From contig NZ_AZDJ01000016.1 in assembly GCF_001434705.1 (NCBI RefSeq), positions 38,140 through 102,139 of the forward strand: a stretch of 64,000 nucleotides of DNA, read 5' to 3'. Positions 16,275 to 24,736 of this stretch are shown piece by piece. This stretch comes from Lacticaseibacillus nasuensis JCM 17158 (GTDB lineage Bacteria > Bacillota > Bacilli > Lactobacillales > Lactobacillaceae). The notes below the pieces were generated by a model. That model did not search any database. It had not been told where the DNA came from and saw nothing but the letters and a program-made list of their open reading frames with translations. The stretch's first letter is position 1, and the number at the start of each line of letters is the position of its first letter. Both the position numbers and the translations under genes were made by a program.

Positions 16275-16670
16275 ATGGCAGCAATCACGTTAACCCCAGC
16301 ATTTGTCGACTTGATTCAGCAAAAAGGCTTGCAAGCTAAAACTCTGATTCTCATCGCCGACGACGGTGGGGGCAAGTACTCGCTACAAGGTGGCGCCTGC
16401 ACGATTGGGTCCAAATTCACCTTGATTATTCGCAACGCACCGGATCCGGATTATCCGGTAGAATTGACGAATGACGCCGGGCTTCACCTGTATTCCTCGG
16501 ATTATGATTTGTTATTTACTGAGTCTGGTTTGACCCTGGATTTCGTCAATTACCAGATTCGAATGAAGGATGATGCCCATGCTTTTGGCGACAATATCAT
16601 GCTGGCAGATGGCCAGGAGGTGCTGGACGCCTTCAAGCTTGGTCTGACTGTGGCCGGTGTGAGCTGCTAG
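16275..16670 (+). CDS. iron-sulfur cluster biosynthesis (HesB/IscA-like) family protein
   Basis: This 131-residue protein has the layout of the HesB-like family common in lactobacilli. ITLTPAFVDLIQQKG opens the domain, then DDGGGKYSLQGGACTIGSKF and a C-terminal LDAFKLGLTVAGVSC. Only two cysteines are visible (in GGACTIG and at the C-terminus), fewer than the three of classical IscA. Cluster binding is therefore uncertain. I chose the ATG at 16275, which follows AAGGAGG. An upstream extension into the previous gene is not supported. Confidence 0.65.
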   Translation: MAAITLTPAFVDLIQQKGLQAKTLILIADDGGGKYSLQGGACTIGSKFTLIIRNAPDPDYPVELTNDAGLHLYSSDYDLLFTESGLTLDFVNYQIRMKDDAHAFGDNIMLADGQEVLDAFKLGLTVAGVSC

Positions 16671-16680
16671 TCACAAATTA

Positions 16681-16717
16681 ATCCCCCAACCGCGCCGACG
16701 CGTGGTTGGGGGATTTT
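16681..16717. terminator. terminator between the HesB-like gene and the WxL cluster
   Basis: Stem ATCCCCCAACC/GGTTGGGGGAT followed by TTTTT lies between convergent genes. Confidence 0.85.
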
Positions 16718-16727
16718 TGCGTGCGAC

Positions 16728-18689
16728 TTACGGTCCGACCACAATGGACCAGGTGATGGTGGCGGTGGTCGTCGCCGTGACGTCTGGCCGCGTTAGGCGC
16801 CAGGTGAATGGGCCCAAGGCGGCATTGGCGTTGACGTCAATCGTGCCGGCGCGACCGTCATGCGAGTAAAGGTGCTGTGGCGTCGCCGATAAGCCGTGGG
16901 CGCCGATGGCCAAACCGGTGGCGTTAGTCGCCGCCATGAGCTGCCATTGGCTGCCTTGCGGGTCGCTCACCAAGACTTGCGGATCATTCGGTTGACCGGT
17001 GAATGTCTTTGGGAGTTTAGCATAGGAATGATCACCAAAATCGATTTGCGTTGGAACCTTGGTGAGTTGAGGCGCCCCCGCGGCGATGTTAATCGTGGCG
17101 GGGTTAGCCGTCACCATTAGCGGGCCATCAGGCGGGGTCACCGTACTAGGATAAGTGACGGTGCTGGTGAGTGCGGCGCCGGGAACCGACAGTTCGCCAC
17201 TGGCTTCCGGTGCGATGGTGTAGCGATAGGTGATCGTGACGTGGTCGCCAGCCGCGGAGAGGATATGACCAAGCGGCCGGTCCACCCCGGCGGCAGTGAC
17301 GGCGGTTGCATCTGGTTCGCCGTTGATGGTCAACGAATTGGGCACAAAGGTCACGTTGGCTGGTAGTGATAACCTCACCTGCGTGTTGCTGAGGCTGGTT
17401 TGGGCAGCCAGCGTCGTGAGCCTGAACGTGGTCGTGCTTTCAATCACGTTGCCGGCGGTTGCCGTAATCGCGGTGCCGGGATCGGCGCTGGTTGAGACGT
17501 TTTGAATGGCGTGTTGACCGGTGATCGTCGGTGGGTCGACGGTGCTGCGCGTGATGGTGAGGGGCACCGGCGACAACGGTTGACCGCCTACCGTGCCGTA
17601 GTACAAGACGGTTTTACGACCACCGGCTGGAATGTCGGCGGCTTTGACGGCGGCTTCGCTGAGGCTGGGGTCGGCGGCGTCGGTGTAGTGGACGCCGCTC
17701 GTATCGGCACTGGTGCGCTTGGCGTAGTCGACGACGCGGATGAATCGCGCCGGGTCGAAGGGCTCGCTTGCGCTCAGCGCCACGGTTCTCGCCCCGGTGA
17801 CTCCGGGCAAATTCGCTGCGTTGCCGTCGATGGTTTCGCCTTCGTCGACGATTGTGTTGGCGACGCCGGTGGTGTCCCACGGCGACAGGTACTGCGACCA
17901 CGTCGGCGTGGTGCTGGCGACCGCGGCAGGCGGAGCCTCTTCGTCGAGGCCGTACAGCGCCGCACGAAAATCGAGCTTGCCACTGGCGGCAGGCGGCAGC
18001 TTGCCCGTCGTGGGGGCGCGATTGCTCGTGGAATCGTCTGGCGCGCCATTCGCGGTGGCCTGCGCAATGTCTACCTGGGTGGTGAGGCGCATGGGCACCT
18101 GGGAGACGTCGACGTCGTGTTGCAGCATTACGGAGAAGAACACGAGCATCGCGGAGAGGTAATTGGTTGAATTATCGTTGGTGACGGTTACTTGGATGAC
18201 GCGATCATTGACCGCCGTCATCGCGGAATCAGGGAGCTCACCGGAGTAGGTGCCGCCGTACGAGCCAGAGCTGCTTTCACCGCCGGGAAAATCGAAGGCC
18301 AGTTGCGTGCTCCCCGGTACCCGGGCGGCTAAAAACGCGTCGGCGGTGAGGTTCGCCGGCAGTTCCAGATACACGGCAAAGGTGAGGCCGTGCAGGAGCA
18401 GCTGATTAGGATAATTTTTGTGGTCGAAGCGCCAGTCGGTGGTGTTGGTGTAGGTCAGATTCAACGTACCTCCGGCCCAAGGGTCAGCTGAATGATCGCC
18501 GGCGGGGCTGGTGGCGTAGCTGGTCGTTAAACTTGGCGTGGCGTCGGCCGCTTGATAGAGGGTCAAGCCTTCGCCAGTGACTGGCGGGAAGGTGGCGTCG
18601 GCATGTTTGACGGTTGGGGTGGCAGCGACTAGCGCGGCGAAAACGACCACGAGTAGCCACGTCCACCAGCGAGTTTTATGGTTCTTCAT
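16728..18689 (-). CDS. large WxL-domain surface protein
   Basis: This 653-residue secreted protein starts with a signal peptide (WWTWLLVVVFAALVAATPTV). Long Thr/Ser/Asp-rich beta regions follow, including a MucBP-free middle with DUF11-like repeats (about 385-560). A C-terminal WxL domain carries the proximal motif GSQWQLMAA and the distal motif ATITWSIVVGP. WxL domains attach non-covalently to the wall. The start ATG at 18689 follows GGGAGG and overlaps the LPQTT gene end by 14 bases. It is the last gene of a minus-strand cluster (WxL, DUF916, LPxTG-like, WxL), the standard makeup of WxL surface complexes. Ligand unknown. Confidence 0.85.
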   Translation of the reverse strand: MKNHKTRWWTWLLVVVFAALVAATPTVKHADATFPPVTGEGLTLYQAADATPSLTTSYATSPAGDHSADPWAGGTLNLTYTNTTDWRFDHKNYPNQLLLHGLTFAVYLELPANLTADAFLAARVPGSTQLAFDFPGGESSSGSYGGTYSGELPDSAMTAVNDRVIQVTVTNDNSTNYLSAMLVFFSVMLQHDVDVSQVPMRLTTQVDIAQATANGAPDDSTSNRAPTTGKLPPAASGKLDFRAALYGLDEEAPPAAVASTTPTWSQYLSPWDTTGVANTIVDEGETIDGNAANLPGVTGARTVALSASEPFDPARFIRVVDYAKRTSADTSGVHYTDAADPSLSEAAVKAADIPAGGRKTVLYYGTVGGQPLSPVPLTITRSTVDPPTITGQHAIQNVSTSADPGTAITATAGNVIESTTTFRLTTLAAQTSLSNTQVRLSLPANVTFVPNSLTINGEPDATAVTAAGVDRPLGHILSAAGDHVTITYRYTIAPEASGELSVPGAALTSTVTYPSTVTPPDGPLMVTANPATINIAAGAPQLTKVPTQIDFGDHSYAKLPKTFTGQPNDPQVLVSDPQGSQWQLMAATNATGLAIGAHGLSATPQHLYSHDGRAGTIDVNANAALGPFTWRLTRPDVTATTTATITWSIVVGP

Positions 18690-18978
18690 GCGCCGCCTCC
18701 CTTCTGGTCACCGACCAAGCGTAAGTCCAGGCTAACAGGACTGCGCCACCGAGGCCGCTCAGGAACCAATTGGTCGGAGCGGTGGTTTGCGGCAGTCGGG
18801 CCGGGCCGTTTTGTTGAATGGTGGGCTGGCCTTGGCCGCGGCCGGCATCCGGCGTGCTCGACGTCGGCGCGCGCGGGTGAAACGTGATGCGACCGGTGGA
18901 TTCGGCGCCTTGCACCGGCGTCAGCGGTGTCAAAAGCGCCGCGCCCACCAGCAGGAGAAACAACCAGGATTTGCGCAT
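18676..18978 (-). CDS. small sortase-anchored protein of the WxL cluster (LPQTT signal)
   Basis: This 100-residue protein has a signal peptide (SWLFLLLVGAALLTPLTPVQG), a short Pro/Gly-rich extracellular part and a C-terminal LPQTT. A hydrophobic stretch (WFLSGLGGAVLLAWTYAW) and a basic tail follow. LPQTT replaces Gly of LPXTG by Thr. Small LPXTG proteins are regular members of WxL clusters, but this sorting motif is atypical, so anchoring is inferred. It sits 12 bases after the DUF916 gene and overlaps the next gene start. Confidence 0.75.
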   Translation of the reverse strand: MRKSWLFLLLVGAALLTPLTPVQGAESTGRITFHPRAPTSSTPDAGRGQGQPTIQQNGPARLPQTTAPTNWFLSGLGGAVLLAWTYAWSVTRREAAHEEP

Positions 18979-18990
18979 AGCGACCTCCTT

Positions 18991-19986
18991 TCATTGGGCC
19001 TGGCGGCGGCGATAAAGCCACCACCCACCGCCGCCTAGCAGGATCACTGCGACCAACCCGATGGCAATGTTGCGCCACAGGTGATCCGGCTCAGTGGCGT
19101 GGATGGTGTTGCGATTGACCGCGGCGGCTTGTTGGCGCGAAATCGTGAAGGTGCGGGTAAATTTACGCTTAAAGAACTTGCCGCTAGTGGCCACCACCTT
19201 AGCTTGGTACGTGCCGGGGACGATGGCGTGATTGGCCAGGCCGAGGTTGAGGTGAAACGTGGTGTTTGGCGCCACTTGGTAAGGGTTGGCGTGGTTGTCG
19301 ATGTAGGTTTTGCCTTGCCGAGTGATAGTGGTGTGGAACTTGAGATTGGGGATGATGGTGGCGGCCGGGTTGCGAAACTTAAGCTGCAACGTCGGGCGTT
19401 TGTTCACCGCCTGGGCGCCAGCCTTCAAGAGCTTGAGCTCAGGGGCCACCGGGGCGGTGTGTTGTTGCAGCACGATGGCAACCGTGTAGCCGACTCTGCT
19501 GGTCAATTGCCCCTTGGTGCGCGGGGTGAGTTTCACCACATTGAGGCCGCCGAGCACGCGACCCTTGAACGTGGTGGCAGGCAGGTTCAGCGTGATGGGA
19601 ATGGTCACTTTTTCCCCGCCGACCAATGCGTATCTGTGCTTGGCAAGCGTGACGGCTTGGCGCCAATCAACCGGGACAGTCGAGTCGATGGGCGCCTGGC
19701 GTTGGGTGTAGTCAATGGCCCCGTTGTCACTGGTCAAGGCGGGGTTGGCCCACACCTCAAAGCGGGCAGGGTGCTTGCTGGTATTGGTCAAGGTGACGGT
19801 CAACGTTTGCCGCTGACGGGGTTTGACGAGCAGGTCAAAATAGCTCTTGGTCGTTTGCAGTTGGTTCTCCGGCAGCTGCGGCGTAACGGTGTAATCACCT
19901 GGCTGTTCGGCAGCCTGAGTCGGCGTCGGGGCACCGCACCATAAGCCGCCCAGCACCAGTAGGAACAATAGGCGACGAACAGTCAT
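18991..19986 (-). CDS. DUF916/DUF3324 (WxL-interacting) cell-surface protein
   Basis: This 331-residue protein has a signal peptide (LLFLLVLGGLWCGAPTPTQA). The DUF916 part (DYTVTPQLPENQ, SYFDLLVKPRQRQTLTVTLTN in sections) is thought to bind peptidoglycan. A DUF3324 part follows, then one C-terminal transmembrane helix with a basic YRRRQAQ tail. Such proteins hold WxL proteins at the cell surface. I chose the ATG at 19986: GGAGG lies 9 bases upstream, and the earlier in-frame GTG overlaps that site. Confidence 0.88.
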   Translation of the reverse strand: MTVRRLLFLLVLGGLWCGAPTPTQAAEQPGDYTVTPQLPENQLQTTKSYFDLLVKPRQRQTLTVTLTNTSKHPARFEVWANPALTSDNGAIDYTQRQAPIDSTVPVDWRQAVTLAKHRYALVGGEKVTIPITLNLPATTFKGRVLGGLNVVKLTPRTKGQLTSRVGYTVAIVLQQHTAPVAPELKLLKAGAQAVNKRPTLQLKFRNPAATIIPNLKFHTTITRQGKTYIDNHANPYQVAPNTTFHLNLGLANHAIVPGTYQAKVVATSGKFFKRKFTRTFTISRQQAAAVNRNTIHATEPDHLWRNIAIGLVAVILLGGGGWWLYRRRQAQ

Positions 19987-20022
19987 CGCAGTCACCTCCA
20001 GAAATTTGCTTGACGCGGGCGG

Positions 20023-20682
20023 TTATTGGACCGGACCGTCGTTAATGGTCCAAGTCAGCTGAGACGTGAAGGTCCCGGCTTGTTGCACGCCGGTTGGAAC
20101 CGTCAAATGAAATTGGTTGGCGTCGTAGATGGCCTGCCAAGTCCCGCCGCTGGTCTCGACCGCACCGGTGAAAATGTTGGCGACGCCGGTGCCATCGGTG
20201 GCGAGGTCGCTCACGGCGAGGCTGGTGATGCCGGCCGTGTCGATGCTGGCGTCTAAGGCGCCGTCGACGGCACCACTTTTATTGGCGGCCACGTCACTAC
20301 TCAGTGTCGCCCCGGTCAGGTCGTTACCGTTACCAGCGGTGAAGACGGCAGCACTGAGGGTGACCGTCCAGCCCGTATTGGCAGTGCGGGAGTCGGTGAC
20401 CTGGATCTTGTGGGGGCCGGCATCATCAAACTTGGTCATGGCCTTGGCTGCGTGGTCTCCGAAGTCCAGGTTCGGCACTAGGTCGAGAGAAAGCGGACCG
20501 TTCATCCCGGTTTCCTTGTCGGTGTCGCCGGGATCGATGGGCGTCGTCGGGCCAGTGTTTTCGTGAAATTTGATGGTGGCCGTTGAGTCGGCGGTGTCAC
20601 CGGCGGCCGCAGCGACCGGGCTGGCGCCTGCGGTGAGCAGCATGGCCAGCGCAGCGGTGCTGGCGCAGATTAGTTTTTTCAT
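20023..20682 (-). CDS. WxL-domain surface protein
   Basis: This 219-residue secreted protein opens with MKKLICASTAALAMLLTAGAS and a cleavage region near VAAAAG. It consists almost wholly of a WxL domain: GPLSLDLVPNLDFGDH, the proximal motif TGWTVTLSA and the distal motif SQLTWTINDGP at the C-terminus. Small WxL proteins of this kind are usually the most abundant member of the cluster. The ATG at 20682 follows AGGAGG. It is the first gene of the minus-strand WxL cluster; no clear promoter was found in the 70 bases upstream. Confidence 0.9.
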   Translation of the reverse strand: MKKLICASTAALAMLLTAGASPVAAAAGDTADSTATIKFHENTGPTTPIDPGDTDKETGMNGPLSLDLVPNLDFGDHAAKAMTKFDDAGPHKIQVTDSRTANTGWTVTLSAAVFTAGNGNDLTGATLSSDVAANKSGAVDGALDASIDTAGITSLAVSDLATDGTGVANIFTGAVETSGGTWQAIYDANQFHLTVPTGVQQAGTFTSQLTWTINDGPVQ

Positions 20683-20733
20683 TGGAATCCTCCTTGCATG
20701 AAACGTGCGTGACGGCAAACTGTCCCTAACCAC

Positions 20734-20972
20734 ATGCTACAGAGGCGGGATAACATGTGTCCACTTATCTGGTGAGCACGCCAACAAACCGGGGGGGCCG
20801 CATTACTTGGCGTAATCTGTTACGCCAAGCTAAGCGCGGTCGCCGCGTTGGTGATTCGTTCGCCCACCGCTGCCACCACCAGTTGCAGGATATATGGTGC
20901 AAGAGGTTCATCTTGTTTCCAGCGTGGCACCGCTTAACAATGGACATACGGCTTGGCAAGGAAGGTGATGAA
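20734..20972. promoter_or_regulatory. divergent control region between the WxL cluster and the PRD regulator
   Basis: The 240-base gap contains a perfect inverted repeat TTGGCGTAA-TCTG-TTACGCCAA at 20807-20828, a likely operator. The frame of the regulator is open through part of the gap, but ribosome-site and homology evidence place its start at 20973. No clear -10/-35 pair was identified. Confidence 0.4.
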
Positions 20973-22832
20973 ATGACATTGACGCCCCGCCAGCAAGCGC
21001 TTTTACGCCAACTGCTCAACGCGGCTGGCGTGACCACGGTGGCCACGTTAGCCGCCGGCGCCCACGTCAGCGTGCGCACGTTGCGGTATGACCTCACCGC
21101 CTTGCGTGAATGGCTGGTCGACCAACCAGCAAGCCTGAAGAGTCAGCCGCATAAAGGCGTGTGGTTGGAGGCCACGGCGTCTGCGCGGGCCGCATTGCGC
21201 GCGGCCCTTGACGCTCCTAGCGTCAGCGACGCCTTGGCCCCCTCCGCGCGCATGGTGACCTTGATCTTCATGCTGGCACAAGCCGCTGAATTTCAAACGC
21301 TGACCTTGCTGCAAGCCAAGGTGCAGGTGAGTCCCACGACGCTCAAGCACGATATGAAAAAACTGCGGGCGTACTTGGCTAATACCGGCGTCCAGCTGGT
21401 CAGCAAGAACTATTACGGCTATGCCTTGGCCGGCGCTGAACGCGATATTCGCCAGTTGCTGGTGCAGCTGCTCCATGAGGGGCTGAACCGGCAGTCGTTG
21501 CCGGCTAATATCGCGCAAGCTCTTGCGGCAAAGCAGCTGCCCCCTGGCGAACTGGCGTTGACCCGCGACGCGACGATCAACCATTTGTTTACCACGGTGA
21601 TTGGATTTGCGGTGACGCTGGCGCAAGCCGGGGTGGCAATCCCCGAGCTGAACACGGTGCTCAGCACGAGCATTCGGCTGGTCGTTTCGGTCATGCGCCA
21701 AAGTCTCAACCGGCCCCAAAACAGCTATCAAACTTTGAGCGTTGACGCCGTGCCGCAAACTTTTGCCGCCTTGCTCATGCAACGCGTCGTGCAGTATTAC
21801 GCCTTGCCGTTGCTCCGAGACGATTATCAATACGTGGCGGGTACCGCGAAGCCGGGGCTGACTGACCAGAACCTGGTGGCAGTCACCCGGGCCATTATTC
21901 TCGGCGTCGGTCAAGAAGTGGCCACAGACTTCGCCAGCGACGCGCAACTCCAGGAAAATCTCTATCTGCACCTGCGGCAACAGGCGGCGGTTGCGCAACC
22001 GGTGCTGGCCTACAGCCCGTTCACGCAAGACCTCCAAGACCAGCACCCGCAGTTGTTTGGCGCGATTCGCCGGGTCTTGAGCCGCGAATTGCCGACGCTG
22101 CCGCTGACCGATGCGTTCGTGTCCTATGTCGCCTTGCACTTTCTCGTCTCACTGCACCGCGCTGGTCACCGCCAGCGCCCCGTGCGCATCGCCTACATCT
22201 GTGCGACGGGGTTAGGCATTACCAACCTGATCGAGGCGCGGTTGGCCGCCAACATCAGCCACATCGAGTTGGTCGGCTTCGCCGGGTTAGAGGAGGCGCA
22301 GGCGTTGATTACCCGCGCCCAGCCCGATTTAGTGGTGAGCATTTTTCCTTTGGCCGACGTTGGTGTGCCGGTCATTGAGGTCCAGCCACTGCCGACGCCG
22401 GCAGATATCGAGCGAATTCGCGACGCCGTGGCTCACCGCGTGGCGCTGCCGGTCGGAGAGTTGCGACCGGCAACCGCGTCGCCTGGCGCGACGATTGCCC
22501 AGCAGGCGCAAAAGGCGATTCTGTTGATGTTTGCCATTTACGACGACCTCAAGCGCGTCTTGCCGATTCCGGTGGCACCGGAATATGCCGATGCGTTTCT
22601 TATGCACGTGTTCCTGGCGGTGCACCGCGTGATGTTTAATCAGCAGTCCACCGCTGAGACTAAACCGGTGGTGCCTGCCGACCTCCAACACCGCATTCAA
22701 GCCGTGTTCCAGCGCCACGGCCTCAGCATCAACCAGGCGGAAGTGCACGCCATTACGGAATATCTGAAATTATCCCAATCAAGCCAAGGAGGTGACGCCG
22801 ATGACCGTCACGAAATATCCAGCAGCCATTGA
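20973..22832 (+). CDS. PRD-containing BglG/LevR-type transcriptional regulator
   Basis: This 619-residue cytoplasmic regulator begins with two helix-turn-helix segments (LTPRQQALLRQLLNAAGVTTVATLAAGAHVSVRTLRYDL in part; then SPTTLKHDMKKLRAYL). PTS-regulation domains follow in the middle, with histidines in the YLHLRQQ and VALHFLVSLHRAGHR contexts. An EIIB-like segment starts at RIAYICATGLGITNLIEARL, with a Cys in place for phosphorylation, and the C-terminus is PRD-like. PTS-dependent phosphorylation probably tunes its activity. It lies directly upstream of the SFCGS/DUF431x operon, overlapping the next gene by 32 bases, so it most likely controls that operon. The ATG at 20973 follows GAAGGTG. 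Confidence 0.85.
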   Translation: MTLTPRQQALLRQLLNAAGVTTVATLAAGAHVSVRTLRYDLTALREWLVDQPASLKSQPHKGVWLEATASARAALRAALDAPSVSDALAPSARMVTLIFMLAQAAEFQTLTLLQAKVQVSPTTLKHDMKKLRAYLANTGVQLVSKNYYGYALAGAERDIRQLLVQLLHEGLNRQSLPANIAQALAAKQLPPGELALTRDATINHLFTTVIGFAVTLAQAGVAIPELNTVLSTSIRLVVSVMRQSLNRPQNSYQTLSVDAVPQTFAALLMQRVVQYYALPLLRDDYQYVAGTAKPGLTDQNLVAVTRAIILGVGQEVATDFASDAQLQENLYLHLRQQAAVAQPVLAYSPFTQDLQDQHPQLFGAIRRVLSRELPTLPLTDAFVSYVALHFLVSLHRAGHRQRPVRIAYICATGLGITNLIEARLAANISHIELVGFAGLEEAQALITRAQPDLVVSIFPLADVGVPVIEVQPLPTPADIERIRDAVAHRVALPVGELRPATASPGATIAQQAQKAILLMFAIYDDLKRVLPIPVAPEYADAFLMHVFLAVHRVMFNQQSTAETKPVVPADLQHRIQAVFQRHGLSINQAEVHAITEYLKLSQSSQGGDADDRHEISSSH

Positions 22833-23142
22833 AAATATGCTCCAAGCCAGCGCCGACCCGAGTGCGGGCCGCGCGTTGGTCGACTGGGTCGTCGCCGCGG
22901 CTGAACAGGTCGGCATCACGTTTACACCGCTTCAGCTTCAGGTGTTGACCAATCACCTGCTGGAGATGCAAGGACGGGCCCGCTCGGGTGAGCAACTACC
23001 CCCCGTCGACCCGGCACTGTTTGCTGAGGTGTCGCCACAAGCGCTGGCTTTAGCCGAGCAAGTCGTGGCGCACATTGGTCACCTCGGACCCGGCGAGCAA
23101 TACGTGTTATCAATCCATTTTGAAGCTGCCCAAAGTCACTGA
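22801..23142 (+). CDS. small PRD-domain protein (EF_0829-like)
   Basis: This 113-residue protein looks like a free-standing PTS regulation domain: VVAAAEQVGITFTPLQLQVLTNHLLEM, then AEQVVAHIGHLGPGEQYVLSIHFEAA with a histidine in the usual place. The same short PRD protein is known at the head of the Enterococcus faecalis EF_0829-EF_0839-type cluster. I chose the ATG at 22801 because AAGGAGG (22786-22792) precedes it; an in-frame GTG at 22792 lies inside that site. It overlaps the end of the large regulator, suggesting translational coupling. Confidence 0.75.
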   Translation: MTVTKYPAAIENMLQASADPSAGRALVDWVVAAAEQVGITFTPLQLQVLTNHLLEMQGRARSGEQLPPVDPALFAEVSPQALALAEQVVAHIGHLGPGEQYVLSIHFEAAQSH

Positions 23143-23170
23143 ACCTGATTCAACCAAGGAGGATATCACC

Positions 23171-23533
23171 ATGATTAAAGTTGTCATTGCAGACCGGATG
23201 GGGAAGGGTCAAAACGTGGCCAAAGGCGTCGAAGCCGCCGGGGGCCAGGCCATTGTCGTGCCGGGGATGGGTGCGGATATGCGCCTAGGCCAGGTGATGC
23301 ACGATGAACAAGCCGACCTCGGTTTTTCCTTCTGCGGGTCCGGCGGCGCCGGGGCGATTACCGCAAACACGCAATACGGCTATCCGGAACGCCACGGCAT
23401 GCGCTCGATTCAAGAAGGCATCACTGCCGTAGAAGACGGTAAGGTCGTGCTCGGGTTCGGCTTCATGGACCAAGCCGCCCTCGGCCAGCAAATCGTCGAG
23501 GCCTTCAAAAAGCAACATCCCGAGCTGGCGTGA
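23171..23533 (+). CDS. glycine-rich SFCGS-family protein (EF_0830-like)
   Basis: This 120-residue soluble protein shows the signature GFSFCGSGGAGAITANTQYG that gives the family its name. Its biochemical role is not established. The stretch ADLGFSFCGSGGAGAITAN resembles the RpiB/LacA active-site region (D.GI.ICGTGIG.SIAAN), including the cysteine, so a sugar-phosphate isomerase-like fold is possible. A PTS EIIB-like role for the cysteine is the alternative. The ATG at 23171 follows AAGGAGG. It is always found with DUF4312, DUF4311 and DUF4310 genes, as here. Confidence 0.85.
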   Translation: MIKVVIADRMGKGQNVAKGVEAAGGQAIVVPGMGADMRLGQVMHDEQADLGFSFCGSGGAGAITANTQYGYPERHGMRSIQEGITAVEDGKVVLGFGFMDQAALGQQIVEAFKKQHPELA

Positions 23534-23574
23534 TGGCGGTCACCGATTCACCTTATGAAGGAGGCAAAGTCAAG

Positions 23575-23943
23575 ATGGACGCGATTCAAGCCGATCGGCA
23601 GCAAGCCGTGGTGGTCACGGGGACTGGCGCCACGAAACAGCAGGCCTTTGCCAGCGCCTTGGCCACGGTGCAGCGGCAGCTGATTGCCGAGGAAACGGAA
23701 ACCATTTTGCGGATCGAACCACTGGCCATCACGCCGCTTGCGTTGACTGAGGAGCGGTATGTGGAGAAGTTTCTCTTCTTTTTCTTCAAGCGTCAGCGCG
23801 TGACGTATCGGGTGCGCCTGCAAGTGACGGTGGCCATCACCGCCGTCGACTTGGCCCCCCTGACTTTCACGGTGCACCAGTTGCCAAGTCCCGACGCCAT
23901 TGCCTGGCCACGCCTGAAGTGGTTCTCGAAAGGAGCAAAATAG
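23575..23943 (+). CDS. DUF4312-family protein (EF_0831-like)
   Basis: This 122-residue protein, mostly alpha/beta without a signal peptide, matches the DUF4312 pattern by position and by features. It has a VVVTGTGATKQQAFASALA start, an ILRIEPLAI strand and an EKFLFFFFKRQRVTYRVRLQVTV hydrophobic/basic stretch that could lie on the membrane. The function is unknown; it probably works with the two membrane proteins that follow. I chose the ATG at 23575, with AAGGAGG 10 bases upstream, over the GTG/ATG pair at 23530 that overlaps the previous stop. Confidence 0.8.
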   Translation: MDAIQADRQQAVVVTGTGATKQQAFASALATVQRQLIAEETETILRIEPLAITPLALTEERYVEKFLFFFFKRQRVTYRVRLQVTVAITAVDLAPLTFTVHQLPSPDAIAWPRLKWFSKGAK

Positions 23944-23946
23944 TCT

Positions 23947-24723
23947 ATGCACATTATTGAAATCCTGATTCAATCCGTCATCATTGGCGCCTTGGTCGGC
24001 TTTGCGGTCGGCGTCGGTGCTGCGCGCATGTTTACCGCACCGAAAACCCAGGCGTTAGGCGCCTTTCGTACCCTAGGCGAAATGAATGCCGCGGAAGGCG
24101 ACCCGGCTTCTCACTTCAGCTTCGGCTTGGGGTTCTTCTTTAACGCCTGGGCCTCCACGGTAGGGGCCGGGGCGTTCACCCAAGACGTTACCCACCGCGT
24201 GTTGCCGAACTGGGCGGCCGCGGGGTTGCTGGTGCGCTATAAGGACAAGAAAATTATTCAAAACCCCAAGCTGATGGGGCTCACCGCCGCCGTGATCGGG
24301 GTCGTCGTGGTGGCGTTCTTGAACGTGACCAGTAGCTCGATTCCCGAATCCCTGCAGGTGACCGCGGTGAAGGTGTTGGTACCAGCGGCCGATCAGCTGA
24401 TCAACCTCGTCATGCCGATTTTGTTCTGGTTAGCCGCCATTGATGCAGGCCACCGCTCGGGGATGTTCGGTACCGTGTTTGGCGGCTTATCCGCCATGAT
24501 CATGGGCAACGCCGTTCCAGGCGTCGTGTTAGGAATCCTCGTCGGCAAAGGCGTCGATGAAATCGGCTGGACGCGCACCACGAAGATTATTCTCGGGGCG
24601 GCCATCGCCTTGTTCGTGTTGAGCGGATTCTTCCGCGGGTTTGACCTGACGATGCTGCAGCAATTCGGCCTAGGCACGCCAAGCTGGCTGACGAACTTGC
24701 ACGGCGTATTCACAGTGAAGTAG
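23947..24723 (+). CDS. DUF4311-family membrane protein (EF_0832-like)
   Basis: This 258-residue integral membrane protein has about six helices. The first is IQSVIIGALVGFAVGVGAARMF; later segments include GLGFFFNAWASTVGAGAFTQDV, LINLVMPILFWLAAIDAG and AMIMGNAVPGVVLGILVGKGVDEIG. It has no similarity I can name outside the cluster family. Paired with DUF4310 it looks like one half of a permease. It starts three bases after the DUF4312 stop, with AAAGGAG within the upstream gene end. Confidence 0.85.
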   Translation: MHIIEILIQSVIIGALVGFAVGVGAARMFTAPKTQALGAFRTLGEMNAAEGDPASHFSFGLGFFFNAWASTVGAGAFTQDVTHRVLPNWAAAGLLVRYKDKKIIQNPKLMGLTAAVIGVVVVAFLNVTSSSIPESLQVTAVKVLVPAADQLINLVMPILFWLAAIDAGHRSGMFGTVFGGLSAMIMGNAVPGVVLGILVGKGVDEIGWTRTTKIILGAAIALFVLSGFFRGFDLTMLQQFGLGTPSWLTNLHGVFTVK

Positions 24724-24736
24724 GGAGGATAACCAC

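Noticed and set aside
17502..18170. Long plus-strand open frames opposite the WxL genes.
   Set aside because: GC-rich DNA often leaves long antisense frames; these have no ribosome site or recognisable domain, and the minus-strand genes show signal peptides and WxL motifs.
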